Both the position numbers and the translations under genes were made by a program. Below are positions 17,949 through 26,238 of a stretch of DNA of 64,000 nucleotides, piece by piece. The notes below the pieces were generated by a model. The model was given only the letters and a program-made list of their open reading frames with translations, had not been told where the DNA came from and did not search any database. The stretch covers positions 10,179-74,178 of the forward strand of contig CAZEHS010000005.1 of NCBI GenBank assembly GCA_964511875.1, given 5' to 3'. How positions within the stretch are numbered: the first letter of the stretch is position 1; every line of letters begins with the position of its first letter. This DNA comes from CAZEHS01 sp964511875 (GTDB taxonomy: Bacteria > Bacillota > Clostridia > Peptostreptococcales > Acidaminobacteraceae).

Positions 17949-18989
17949 ATGAATGATGATCAGAAGTACCGTGCACTGATTGAACAGGATCCGGCCTACG
18001 ATGGTGCTTTTTATGCAGGCGTGAAGACTACAGGTATTTTTTGCCGACCCACCTGCACTGCTCGTAAGCCCAAACGCGAAAATGTAAATTTCTATTCAAG
18101 CATACACGAAGCTATGGCAGCAGGCTTCAGACCCTGCAAAATCTGCAGACCAATGGAGAGCATCGGCAAAATCCCGGATGAAATCGCAGCACTGATCAAT
18201 GAAGTCGAAACGAACCCCCATATAAAAATCAAAGAGGCTGCGCTGAGAGCACGGGGACTCGACCCAGGCACCATCAGACGGTGGTTTAAGAAGCACTACG
18301 ACATGAGCTTCAGCGCCTTCTGCAGAATGCAGCGAATCAGCCTCGCCTATGGAAATATCAAGGAAGGGGAGAAAATCGCAGATGCAGCCATGAACAGTGG
18401 CTATGAATCAGTAAGCGGCTTCTCTGACGCATTCCAGAAGATGCTGGGTACCAACCCGAACTCAAGCAAGCATACGGCGGTACTTATTTACAGACGATTT
18501 GACAGCGTCTTGGGTCCGATGATAGCAGTCGGAAATGATGCCGGCATATGCTTACTGGAATTCGGTGACAGACGTATGCTTGAAACGGAACTTGCCGATA
18601 TCAAGAACCGCTTCAAAGCAGTGCTGATACCTGGCCGAAATGCTTCAATAGACTTGGTGATGGAAGAATTGGAGGCGTACTTTGCAGGAACGTTAAAAAC
18701 TTTCTCCGTCCCTCTATTGACTCCGGGAACCGAATTTCAAAATAGAGTCTGGGAGTCTCTCAGGAACATACCGTATGGCGAGGTACGTTCCTATCAGGAG
18801 CAAGCCATTGCGATTGGAAATCCTAACGCTGTCAGGGCTGTTGGGACTGCTAACGGCATGAACCGGATTGCCATTATCATTCCATGCCACCGGGTGATTG
18901 GCTCAGATGGCAAGTTAGTAGGCTATGGCGGCGGATTGTGGCGGAAGGAATGGCTGCTGAAGCACGAAAAAGAATGGAGTTTAAAGTAA
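17949..18989 (+). CDS. ada: Ada-type bifunctional methyltransferase / AraC regulator (346 aa)
   Basis: Three modules in Ada order: an N-terminal phosphotriester-repair zinc domain with Cys32, Cys36, Cys63 and Cys66 (FCRPTC and CKIC); an AraC-type helix-turn-helix segment (about 80-180, IADAAMNSGYESVSGFSDAFQ); and a C-terminal O6-methylguanine transferase with the PCHRVIGSDG active site. It repairs methylated DNA irreversibly and, when methylated, should activate an adaptive response. The ATG at 17949 follows AAGAGGTG; the longer frame from 17916 is unlikely. Monocistronic, with a terminator; no alkA beside it, though the AlkZ-like gene is 3 kb upstream. Confidence 0.94.
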   Translation: MNDDQKYRALIEQDPAYDGAFYAGVKTTGIFCRPTCTARKPKRENVNFYSSIHEAMAAGFRPCKICRPMESIGKIPDEIAALINEVETNPHIKIKEAALRARGLDPGTIRRWFKKHYDMSFSAFCRMQRISLAYGNIKEGEKIADAAMNSGYESVSGFSDAFQKMLGTNPNSSKHTAVLIYRRFDSVLGPMIAVGNDAGICLLEFGDRRMLETELADIKNRFKAVLIPGRNASIDLVMEELEAYFAGTLKTFSVPLLTPGTEFQNRVWESLRNIPYGEVRSYQEQAIAIGNPNAVRAVGTANGMNRIAIIIPCHRVIGSDGKLVGYGGGLWRKEWLLKHEKEWSLK

Positions 18990-18996
18990 AACCAAC

Positions 18997-19032
18997 GAAC
19001 CCCAACGTGATTTTTCCACCACGCTGGGGTTC
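18997..19032. terminator. Bidirectional terminator
   Basis: Arms GAACCCCAACGTG / CCACGCTGGGGTTC around a T-rich loop, between convergent genes ending at 18989 and 19061. Confidence 0.65.
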
Positions 19033-19060
19033 ATTGCATTCCCATGATTTCAACAGTTTT

Positions 19061-19807
19061 CTATTTCCAGCCCCAGGGTTTCATCCGGTTGAAGCCCTTT
19101 CGTATTCCCATCGATGCCCTTTCAGTCAGTCCCAATCCAATTGTTAGGATATGTGGTTTTATCGCTCCATTGTTCATGCTCAGATGCCCATAGCAGCTGG
19201 CACAGTAGTGATGCAGCTGCCGTCCGTCCAACAGGATGGTGTCCAGTGCTTTTCTGGCTTTGTGAGGATCAGGAATACCCAGACCGCAGCAGGGCAGGTT
19301 CACGGCATTCTGAACCTTAACACCGGTCCACTCCGAAATGGCTTTCCTGAAGGTGCCCGATTGTCTGTCAGGACAGGGAGGGAACGTATGGAGGATTTCA
19401 TCCGTCACTGAACACGAAATATTTTTTTCCTTTAAAAAAGTATAAATATCCTTGACCGGTATATCAAGTTCTTCCCGAAAAACAGAATAACAGTTAGGAC
19501 ATGCAACAACAAGCTCCGTGACTGCGCTTTCCTTAAGCTGCAGTTTAATCCGATCCAACACCCGGCGGCTCCCCACAGTATTTCCGGTTAACCGCAGCGG
19601 CTTGCTGCAGCAGTCATATAACCAGCCGCACTTCAGCTCATGAAAAAGGGTGATGACCGCCCGGGTTGTCTCAGGCAGGAAATTGACGAGATTACACCCT
19701 GGAAAAAAGGCAGGTTGCCCTGATACCAACTGATTTTTTCGCCAGGGGAACCATTCTTTTTCAAGAATGGACAGTTTCTTTCCGATTGATACAGTTTTAG
19801 GCATCAT
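19061..19807 (-). CDS. Cysteine-rich (CCG-domain) Fe-S oxidoreductase subunit (248 aa)
   Basis: Contains two cysteine-rich CCG-type domains of the heterodisulfide reductase B / GlpC kind: FFPGCNL, CCSKP and ACPNC in the first, LPCCGLG and CASC in the second. Such domains bind a non-cubane 4Fe-4S cluster or act in thiol-disulfide and electron transfer. No ferredoxin domain is fused, so a redox partner is needed. Its ATG overlaps the stop of the TVP38-family gene (ATGA type), implying coupled translation. With the divergent rhodanese and second TVP38 gene it suggests a sulfur, selenium or metal detoxification theme; that is inference. Confidence 0.82.
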   Translation of the reverse strand: MMPKTVSIGKKLSILEKEWFPWRKNQLVSGQPAFFPGCNLVNFLPETTRAVITLFHELKCGWLYDCCSKPLRLTGNTVGSRRVLDRIKLQLKESAVTELVVACPNCYSVFREELDIPVKDIYTFLKEKNISCSVTDEILHTFPPCPDRQSGTFRKAISEWTGVKVQNAVNLPCCGLGIPDPHKARKALDTILLDGRQLHHYCASCYGHLSMNNGAIKPHILTIGLGLTERASMGIRKGFNRMKPWGWK

Positions 19808-20526
19808 TTGGCTTCCTCATTGATTTTGTCCTGATGATGTTTTTTTAGAGCGCGGACCCCAACAGTCGACAGGAACGTCAGGCCTACTAAAAAAGTAATC
19901 GCCCAGTAAAAATGTGATGAATTGCAGTCGAAAAGTTTATCTCCTACATTCACATATACACAAACTCCAGGAATGATGCCCAATGCGGTTGCCGTGAGAA
20001 AGTCCCGATACCTCACATGGCTAAGGCCTGCTCCATAGCTGATTACATCAAATGGAACCAGGGGGATCAGCCGCAATAAGAGAATGCCGATAAAACCCGT
20101 CATCATAGGAACCCCGTGGGGCTTATGTCCCAGGCGGTTCATAAGCTTTTCCATGGCCTCCTGACCGATCAGCCGCGCCAGCCAGAAAGCAAGAGATCCT
20201 CCCATCATCGCTCCCATCCATGTCAGTATGAATCCCTTTCCCATTCCGAAGGCCATCCCGGATGCAATCGCCAGAACGGCATCCGGAAAAAGAGTGAGGG
20301 GGACGAAGGTAAAGAGAATCACATAGGCCAAGGGTCCCCAGGAACCCCAAGCCAGCACCTGGTCGCGGATTGCATCAGGGGTAGCATTATCAAGAACGCC
20401 TGTGGTCGAAACGGCTGCAATGATAAAACCCAGCACCAGGATTCCCGTCAGATGGAACATCCATCCTTTGCCCGATACAGGTCCATTTTCTTTTAGAAAG
20501 TGCATACTTCTTTGTTCATTATTCAT
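19804..20526 (-). CDS. TVP38/TMEM64 (VTT-domain) membrane protein (240 aa)
   Basis: DedA-superfamily membrane protein with about six hydrophobic segments and the VTT-domain core: GMAFGMGKGFILTWMGAMMGG, a conserved RLIPLVPFDVISYGAGLS and a C-terminal GVCVYVNVGDK. Family members are thought to move lipids or small solutes across the membrane. The ATG at 20526 follows GTGGAGG; the longer frame to 20661 lacks a site. First gene of a pair with the CCG Fe-S protein, divergent from a second TVP38 gene. Confidence 0.88.
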   Translation of the reverse strand: MNNEQRSMHFLKENGPVSGKGWMFHLTGILVLGFIIAAVSTTGVLDNATPDAIRDQVLAWGSWGPLAYVILFTFVPLTLFPDAVLAIASGMAFGMGKGFILTWMGAMMGGSLAFWLARLIGQEAMEKLMNRLGHKPHGVPMMTGFIGILLLRLIPLVPFDVISYGAGLSHVRYRDFLTATALGIIPGVCVYVNVGDKLFDCNSSHFYWAITFLVGLTFLSTVGVRALKKHHQDKINEEAK

Positions 20527-20759
20527 AATGGATTCCTCCACAAACCTGTACTGAACGTATCCGATAACGATCGTAGTCAACTCGATTTTACCATATAAAC
20601 ACCGCTGAAACCGGCATTCTGGCGGCTTTGGTATTTTGATTCTTAATACGGATACGCTCATTATTCGGATATCTAATTAGATTTACACAATCCCTTCTGA
20701 TATGCTGAAACATGGGTAAGTCAGTATTCTGACAAAATTATGGAAAGCGCGGTGCTATC

Positions 20760-21443
20760 ATGCATAAGAATACATTCTGGATTAAAGCGGCCATTCCCAT
20801 CCTGCTGGTAATTCTTTACTTTGCCATAGAACCCTTCAGGACCATGATCAACAGTGCAGCCGGCACCCTAAAAACCTTGGATGTGGCATCTGTGAAGACC
20901 TACATCATTTCCTTCGGTATCTGGGCTCCCATCGCATCCTTTCTTCTGATGATCTTCCAGTCCGTAGCGGCACCCCTTCCGGCTTTCCTTATCACATTCG
21001 CCAACGCTGGGCTTTTCGGCTGGGTAAAGGGAGCTATCCTCTCTTGGAGCAGCGCTATGGCAGGCGCCGTCCTCTGTTTCTACATCGCACGCTGGTATGG
21101 ACGAACCACCGTGGAGAAACTCACCAGCCGTCAAGCGCTGGAGCATGTGGACGATTTTTTTGATCAGTATGGGAATTACGCTGTTCTGATTGCCCGGCTC
21201 CTTCCGTTCATTTCTTTTGATATTGTCAGCTATGCAGCTGGCCTGACCTCCATGAGTTTCTGGTCATTTTTCTGGGCAACCGGCCTGGGGCAGCTCCCGG
21301 CAACAATCGTATACTCGTATGTAGGCGGTATGCTCACCGGGGGCGTGAAGCTGTTTGTCACAGGCTTGCTGATTCTTTTCTCACTCAGCGTTCTTTTCGC
21401 CATGCTCAGACGCTGGCAAAAGCAGCACAAAAATGCAGCATGA
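20760..21443 (+). CDS. TVP38/TMEM64 (VTT-domain) membrane protein (227 aa)
   Basis: Second VTT-domain protein, paralogous to the one at 19804 but divergent in sequence. Core text LFGWVKGAILSWSSAMAGAVLCF and RLLPFISFDIVSYAAGLTSM matches the family; six or so membrane segments. The ribosome site is weak (GAAAGCGCGGTG). It is followed after 53 bases by a rhodanese lipoprotein and then a small membrane protein, forming a three-gene unit ending at a strong hairpin. In clostridia this pairing of TVP38 and rhodanese genes recurs, but the transported compound is not established. Confidence 0.88.
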   Translation: MHKNTFWIKAAIPILLVILYFAIEPFRTMINSAAGTLKTLDVASVKTYIISFGIWAPIASFLLMIFQSVAAPLPAFLITFANAGLFGWVKGAILSWSSAMAGAVLCFYIARWYGRTTVEKLTSRQALEHVDDFFDQYGNYAVLIARLLPFISFDIVSYAAGLTSMSFWSFFWATGLGQLPATIVYSYVGGMLTGGVKLFVTGLLILFSLSVLFAMLRRWQKQHKNAA

Positions 21444-21496
21444 TCATTACCGCCAAGCGGTTCTGATACATATCTCACCAAGGAGGAAAGAAATTT

Positions 21497-22471
21497 ATGA
21501 ATTTTAAAAAACTGACAGCTTTGCTGCTGTCCTGCGCTCTGGTCTTCAGCCTGGCTGGTTGTGCACCGAAGGCAGCACCTGCCGCACCGGCTCCAGACGC
21601 TGCTCCGGCTGCAGAGCCCGCTAAAGAAGCTGTTACACTGGATCCGGAAATGGCAGTCAATTATGTCACTGCGGATTGGCTTAAGGAAAACCTCGACAAA
21701 GTAGTCATAGTTGATGCCAATGCAGATAAAGCCTACAATGCCGGCCATATTCCCGGCGCTGTGAACATCACATGGCAGGCCCTCTCCAACATGGCTGTCA
21801 AACAGGGGGAGCCCGGCTGGGGTGTTGTCCTTGGCAAGGAAGAACTGGGTAAAAAGCTGGGAGAATTCGGAATCGACGGCTCCAAAGATATCATCGTATA
21901 CAACGATCCCAAGGGTCTGGGTGAGGAAGGACGTGTACTTTGGATGCTGCGGATTGCAGGTCTGAATAATTCCAAGATGCTGTACGGCGGAATTCCCGCA
22001 TGGGAGGCAGCCGGCTATGAAGTTTCCAATGAAGCAACCGCAGTAACGCCGGTACCCTTCACGATTGCCGCTTACGACGACGGGCGCATCGCCACAACCG
22101 ACTACGTGAAAGAAAACCTGAAAAACATCAAGCTTCTGGATACCCGTTCCCTTGAGGAATACAAAGGTGAAACCAATCATGGCGAAAACTACAAAGGCGA
22201 AAAAGCCCTGGGCCGTATCGAAGGTGCTGTAGCTCTCCCCTACTCTGATCTATACAATATAGACGGCACGCCGAAAAGTATCGAAGACATGAAATCGATT
22301 TTTGAAGGATTGGGACTTAATCCCGATGATGAAATCGTCACCTACTGTACTGTCGGTATACGTTCCGGTTTCACAGCTGAGCAACTTCGTATGTGCGGTT
22401 ACTCAAAAGCGAAGAACTACAACGGCTCCTTCAGTGAATGGGCCGGTGCCGGTCTTCCAATTGTAAAATAA
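21497..22471 (+). CDS. Rhodanese-like lipoprotein sulfurtransferase (324 aa)
   Basis: Exported lipoprotein: signal peptide with lipobox LAGC (Cys about 22) followed by an Ala/Pro-rich linker. Two rhodanese domains follow; the first (about 60-180) has no catalytic cysteine, the second carries CTVGIR near residue 292, the active persulfide loop. Expected to transfer sulfur from thiosulfate or a similar donor outside the membrane. AAGGAGG precedes the ATG. Its stop codon overlaps the start of the next gene by one base (TAATG). Location suggests teamwork with the VTT membrane protein just upstream. Confidence 0.92.
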   Translation: MNFKKLTALLLSCALVFSLAGCAPKAAPAAPAPDAAPAAEPAKEAVTLDPEMAVNYVTADWLKENLDKVVIVDANADKAYNAGHIPGAVNITWQALSNMAVKQGEPGWGVVLGKEELGKKLGEFGIDGSKDIIVYNDPKGLGEEGRVLWMLRIAGLNNSKMLYGGIPAWEAAGYEVSNEATAVTPVPFTIAAYDDGRIATTDYVKENLKNIKLLDTRSLEEYKGETNHGENYKGEKALGRIEGAVALPYSDLYNIDGTPKSIEDMKSIFEGLGLNPDDEIVTYCTVGIRSGFTAEQLRMCGYSKAKNYNGSFSEWAGAGLPIVK

Positions 22472-22917
22472 TGAAGCGGCTTCTTCCATGGATCGCGCCT
22501 GGCCTTATTCTGTTATTTGGAGCGGCGTATTTTCTGGCTCCTCGCTTTTGCCTTTCAGTCAATCAGGTTTGTGAAATGCTTATGACAGGCAATGCCCGCG
22601 GGTTGATGATGGTCTTGCATTCTGCTGGAAAAGGCGGAATCATCATTGCCCTCAGCATCGGCTGCCTCGCTTTTCTGGTCCCGTTTTTCAAACCGGAATA
22701 CCTGCTGCAGGCGAACACTGAATATTTCGGACTGACTTCAGGAATTCTGCTGACTGTCCTGGGAGCAATGCTGGCTCTTACGCTGCTTTTACTGCTGGGA
22801 TACAGTCTCTGGGCGTTGATGCCGACTGGCTTAAGGAACCGATTAAGCAAGGTGTACCGTTATCGGCATTTTTTACCGGCAGGATTTGCAGTCTGGATGC
22901 TGATTCGGGTTATTTGA
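22471..22917 (+). CDS. Small membrane protein (148 aa), unknown
   Basis: Begins inside the stop codon of the rhodanese gene (TAATG), so translation is probably coupled. Three or four hydrophobic segments (residues about 5-22, 45-65, 85-115, and a short one at the end). The stretch GLTSGILLTVLGAMLAL faintly recalls a shortened VTT domain, but the diagnostic motifs are missing and I do not assign a family. Last gene of the TVP38-rhodanese unit. Confidence 0.75.
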   Translation: MKRLLPWIAPGLILLFGAAYFLAPRFCLSVNQVCEMLMTGNARGLMMVLHSAGKGGIIIALSIGCLAFLVPFFKPEYLLQANTEYFGLTSGILLTVLGAMLALTLLLLLGYSLWALMPTGLRNRLSKVYRYRHFLPAGFAVWMLIRVI

Positions 22918-22928
22918 TTCACCGCACA

Positions 22929-22978
22929 ACTAAACAGGCTGTAATGGTAGATGCCCTACCATTACAGCCTGTTTAGTT
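22929..22978. terminator. Strong bidirectional terminator
   Basis: Perfect arms of about 21 bases (outer end ACTAAACAGGCTGTAATGG) around a short loop, followed by TTT on the plus strand and AAAC/GTTT on the other, between convergent genes. Confidence 0.9.
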
Positions 22979-22992
22979 TAACCGTTATGTAC

Positions 22993-23925
22993 TCAACCGG
23001 AAATCTTCTGATCAGTTAACTTCAACGCTTCAATTGAAGGAACAGGCGGTCGGTTCATCATTACAATGGCGATGAGAATCAGAGCGATTCCGATCAATCG
23101 CACAGGTCCCAGCGATTCGCGGAAAAAAAGTCCGGCTAAAAATACAGAGCATACCATTTCCAATGTGCTGATAACGCCGGCCTGGCTGAGTTCCACTCCC
23201 TTGGCAATGCCTGACAGATACAGGCTGTACGAGAGAGCTGAAGGGATTACACCGAGTCCAAGGGCTGCAAGAAGTACTGAAAAGCTCCAGTCACTTGGAA
23301 AATCACTGCTGTAAACCGCATAAGGCAGCAGTACGGCTGCACCGAAGAAAAAGCTGTATATGAGAATGGTCACCTGAGCATGCGATCGAATAAATCCCTT
23401 ACTGACAGCACTCATCAGAGAATACGATATGGCGGCAAGCAGTGCCAGCATTACTCCGGCAAATGATACCTGCAGCACGTTCAAATGTCCCTCCGTTACA
23501 GCAATCAAGCATCCCAGAAAACAGATGCTCACCGCCGCCAGCTTCCATCGGCTGACCCGCTCCCCGAAAAACAGCACGGACCAGAGCAAAAGGAAGAAAG
23601 GGGCGGTATAGAGCAGCACCGCTGATGGTGCAACACCGATCAGACGGATCGCATTATAATAAAGCAGATTGAATCCGGCCTGTGACACCACCCCAAGAAA
23701 AGCAGCCAGAACCAGTCCGTAACCGTCTATTCGAAGCAGTTCGGGATTCTTTCGCATCACGACAGCCACCAGGACAAGACACCCGATGCTGAGTCTTAAG
23801 AACGAAATCCATTCGGCTGATACGCCTGCATTAAGCAGATATTGGGCAAATATCCCTGAAGTGCCCCAAAAGAGACCCGCTATTGCGATATTCAGCCGTC
23901 CGGAAGAAAGATCCTGTTTGTTCAT
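22993..23925 (-). CDS. EamA/DMT-family transporter (310 aa)
   Basis: Ten-helix drug/metabolite transporter with two EamA repeats (about residues 10-140 and 150-290). Typical text: GLFWGTSGIFAQYLL at the first helix, LYYNAIRLIGVAPSAVLLY and the mirrored LSGIAKGVELSQAGVISTLE in the second half. Likely an exporter of an amino acid or metabolite; substrate not predictable. The ATG at 23925 follows AAGGGAG. Monocistronic. Confidence 0.9.
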   Translation of the reverse strand: MNKQDLSSGRLNIAIAGLFWGTSGIFAQYLLNAGVSAEWISFLRLSIGCLVLVAVVMRKNPELLRIDGYGLVLAAFLGVVSQAGFNLLYYNAIRLIGVAPSAVLLYTAPFFLLLWSVLFFGERVSRWKLAAVSICFLGCLIAVTEGHLNVLQVSFAGVMLALLAAISYSLMSAVSKGFIRSHAQVTILIYSFFFGAAVLLPYAVYSSDFPSDWSFSVLLAALGLGVIPSALSYSLYLSGIAKGVELSQAGVISTLEMVCSVFLAGLFFRESLGPVRLIGIALILIAIVMMNRPPVPSIEALKLTDQKISG

Positions 23926-24129
23926 ATGCAACTCCCTTTACAGATATTGTTTCGGACAAGTTTTTAACATCTGTCTGTGTATAAGTATATGCCGATTCTT
24001 ATCGGAATTTTAATTACGTCAATAACTTAACACCTTGCAGTGTCACTGCAAAAATGAATAAAACTCCCGCAAACGACCTTTAAAAGTCATTCTCAGGAGC
24101 TTAAAAAAAAAATCATTCGTTTCAAATGT

Positions 24130-24708
24130 TCAATACAGTTTGGAAGGCAGCACGACACCCATAGAAACCACCATTTTCACAGCTTCGTCCACTGAAACGT
24201 CAAGATACTCTACATCAGCTGGATCGAAAAACATGATGAAACCGCTGGTTGGGTTCGGAGTAGTTGGAACAAAGACTGCAGTTCGTGGAGATTCGGAAAG
24301 CATCAGACCTTCCCGGGTTATGAAACCGATACTTTTTGACGATGCGCTTGGAAAATTGACCAGTACAACCTGGGAGAAATTATTGTTTTTTCCACTGCTC
24401 AGGTTATGGCTCAACTCTTTCACCGAATTGTAGACCGTATTGATGAATGGGATTCGATGAATCCACCCGTCAAAGTAGTGCAGGACTTTTTTTCCAATGA
24501 AGTTACTCGAGATGGCCCCCACAAGAATAATCACACTGACAGTAATGATAAAACCAATACCCGGAATGTCAAATCCGAAAATCAATCGGATGAACGGAGC
24601 GCTGATATTATCCAGAAATTCATAGATGATTTTGAGCACCAAAAAAGTGATGCTAATGGGTAAAAGTGTGAACAGGCCTGTAATAAATAGTTTTCTCAGT
24701 GTTTTCAC
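24130..24708 (-). CDS. DUF502 membrane protein (192 aa)
   Basis: DUF502 family protein with two N-terminal membrane helices (about 9-30 and 50-75) followed by the conserved soluble part RIPFINTVYNSVKEL and a C-terminal PTTPNPTSGFIMFF segment. Widely conserved in bacteria with no settled function. Start is GTG at 24708 right after GGAGGTCAC. Single gene; a 7-7-7 dyad at 24765-24785 lies in its promoter region. Confidence 0.9.
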   Translation of the reverse strand: MKTLRKLFITGLFTLLPISITFLVLKIIYEFLDNISAPFIRLIFGFDIPGIGFIITVSVIILVGAISSNFIGKKVLHYFDGWIHRIPFINTVYNSVKELSHNLSSGKNNNFSQVVLVNFPSASSKSIGFITREGLMLSESPRTAVFVPTTPNPTSGFIMFFDPADVEYLDVSVDEAVKMVVSMGVVLPSKLY

Positions 24709-24764
24709 GTGACCTCCAATAGCATTATAGCTCCATTATATCACCATAAACTGTCGGAAAATAT

Positions 24765-24785
24765 TTGTACAGGCAACGTGTACAA
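24765..24785. promoter_or_regulatory. Dyad TTGTACA-N7-TGTACAA
   Basis: Perfect seven-base arms separated by seven bases in the divergent region between the DUF502 gene and the gene at 24897. Size and symmetry fit a dimeric repressor site. No regulator is adjacent. Confidence 0.4.
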
Positions 24786-24896
24786 GTTCTTTTTTTAGAA
24801 CATGGTTTTCAACTGTCTCACATGCTTCAAGTCATGATTTGAGGGTATATCTGCAACACTATCAGGATTAATCCACAAATTGAAAGGAGCCGGCAA

Positions 24897-25190
24897 ATGA
24901 CACAGTACACACATTGCGTGCTATGCAGCGCAGAGGCTAACGAACCTTACAACAATTACAGAAAAGACTTCCACACCATTGACTGTCCAAATTGCGGCAA
25001 GTATTTGATTACTTTGGAAGCACTTCTCGAATTGCCAGGTGATCTCACCGCCGACGAGAAACAGGCACTTTCTGAGTATACGCGACGTATTTCGGATAAG
25101 AACGATTCTGAAATCGTAACATTGTGGCTTGAAGGGCCAAATAGCTATCGCAACCTCCTGAGGCGGCTGAATCAAAATGATTCTCAATGA
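24897..25190 (+). CDS. Small CxxC zinc-ribbon-like protein (97 aa)
   Basis: Two CxxC pairs (CVLC near residue 7 and CPNC near 30) form a probable zinc ribbon, followed by a charged helical tail (TADEKQALSEYTRRI). GAAAGGAG lies before the ATG. The stop overlaps the start of the next gene by 14 bases, so the two are translated together. No family recognised; the ribbon could bind nucleic acid or a partner protein. Likely works with the alpha-toroid protein downstream. Confidence 0.72.
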   Translation: MTQYTHCVLCSAEANEPYNNYRKDFHTIDCPNCGKYLITLEALLELPGDLTADEKQALSEYTRRISDKNDSEIVTLWLEGPNSYRNLLRRLNQNDSQ

Positions 25191-26163
25191 AGAACGAATA
25201 CTGGAATGGCTGCTTGAAGAGGAGGATCCCTCAGTCCGGTTTTTCACCCTGACGAATCTACTCGGAAAACCCCTTGATGACACTCATGTAAAGAAAGCAC
25301 AGGAAGCTATCATGAATACGGGGTCTGTCCCCAAAATCATGGAACAACAGAACGAAGACGGTTCCTGGGGAGATCCGCAAAGATTTTATCGGGACAAATA
25401 CAGGGGTACAACCTGGACCCTGCTGCTTCTTGCTGAGCTGGGGGCAGATGTAAACGATCCGGGAGTCAGAAGAGCCTGCGAATTCATCCTGGAAAACTCC
25501 CAGGAACCCACTGGAGGCGGATTTTCCTATGATCGCAGCACAAAGGCTGGCGGAGGGCTTCCCAGCGGTGTGGTTCCATGCCTCACAGGAAACATGGTTT
25601 ATAGCCTAATCACACTCGGTTTACTGGAGGATCCGAGAGTCCGGAAGGGGATCAGCTGGATAACCACCTATCAGCGGGCTGATGATCAGTCCGGTGAGGA
25701 TCCGAAGGGAGTCCCTTACGACCGCTATCAAATGTGTTGGGGCAGCCATTCCTGCCATATGGGCGTGGCAAAAACCCTGAAGGCCCTTGTTGCAATTCCG
25801 GAGGATCATCGATCAGAAGATGTGAATAGAACGACTGAAAAACTGGCTGAGTATTTCCTGAAACATCATCTTTTCAGAAAAAGCCATAAGCTGGAAGAGG
25901 TATCAAGGCCCGGCTGGCTCAAGCTGGGGTTTCCTCTGATGTATCAGACGGACATCCTTGAACTCCTTCTGCTTTTCAAGAGACTGAACATCCAGGATCA
26001 TAGACTGTTGGAAGCCTTGGAAATTCTAAGAAACAAAAGACTTGATAACGGTTCCTGGAAACTGGAAAATTCCTTCAATGGCAAAATGCTGGTCACTGTG
26101 GAACAGAAGGGCAAGCCGTCCAAATGGATCACCCTGAGGGCTTTGGAAGTATTGAAAGAATAA
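25177..26163 (+). CDS. Prenyltransferase/squalene-cyclase-like alpha-toroid protein (328 aa)
   Basis: Alpha-alpha-toroid protein of the terpenoid cyclase / protein prenyltransferase fold. Repeated QxDGSWG-type motifs are visible: QNEDGSWGDPQRFY near residue 55 and LDNGSWKLEN near 290, with helices between. It lacks the DxDD cyclase motif, and at 328 residues it is about half the length of a squalene-hopene cyclase, so I do not predict cyclisation. Conserved Cys/His text (CWGSHSCHMGVAK) could bind metal. Overlaps the upstream small zinc-ribbon gene. Function unknown. Confidence 0.78.
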   Translation: MILNEERILEWLLEEEDPSVRFFTLTNLLGKPLDDTHVKKAQEAIMNTGSVPKIMEQQNEDGSWGDPQRFYRDKYRGTTWTLLLLAELGADVNDPGVRRACEFILENSQEPTGGGFSYDRSTKAGGGLPSGVVPCLTGNMVYSLITLGLLEDPRVRKGISWITTYQRADDQSGEDPKGVPYDRYQMCWGSHSCHMGVAKTLKALVAIPEDHRSEDVNRTTEKLAEYFLKHHLFRKSHKLEEVSRPGWLKLGFPLMYQTDILELLLLFKRLNIQDHRLLEALEILRNKRLDNGSWKLENSFNGKMLVTVEQKGKPSKWITLRALEVLKE

Positions 26164-26190
26164 TGAGATGCCCCGTTGGGCATCTCATTA
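26162..26190. terminator. Bidirectional terminator
   Basis: Arms AATGAGATGCCC / GGGCATCTCATT with a short loop, overlapping the stop of the alpha-toroid gene and facing the convergent gene ending at 26239. Confidence 0.75.
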
Positions 26191-26238
26191 TTCTTTCTGG
26201 TAGTGACGAAACGTAAGCCAGGTCCATTCAATTTCATA

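Noticed and set aside
21230..22180. 316-residue antisense frame
   Set aside because: Covers the rhodanese and TVP38 genes on the other strand; low-complexity translation without domains, a shadow of codon bias.
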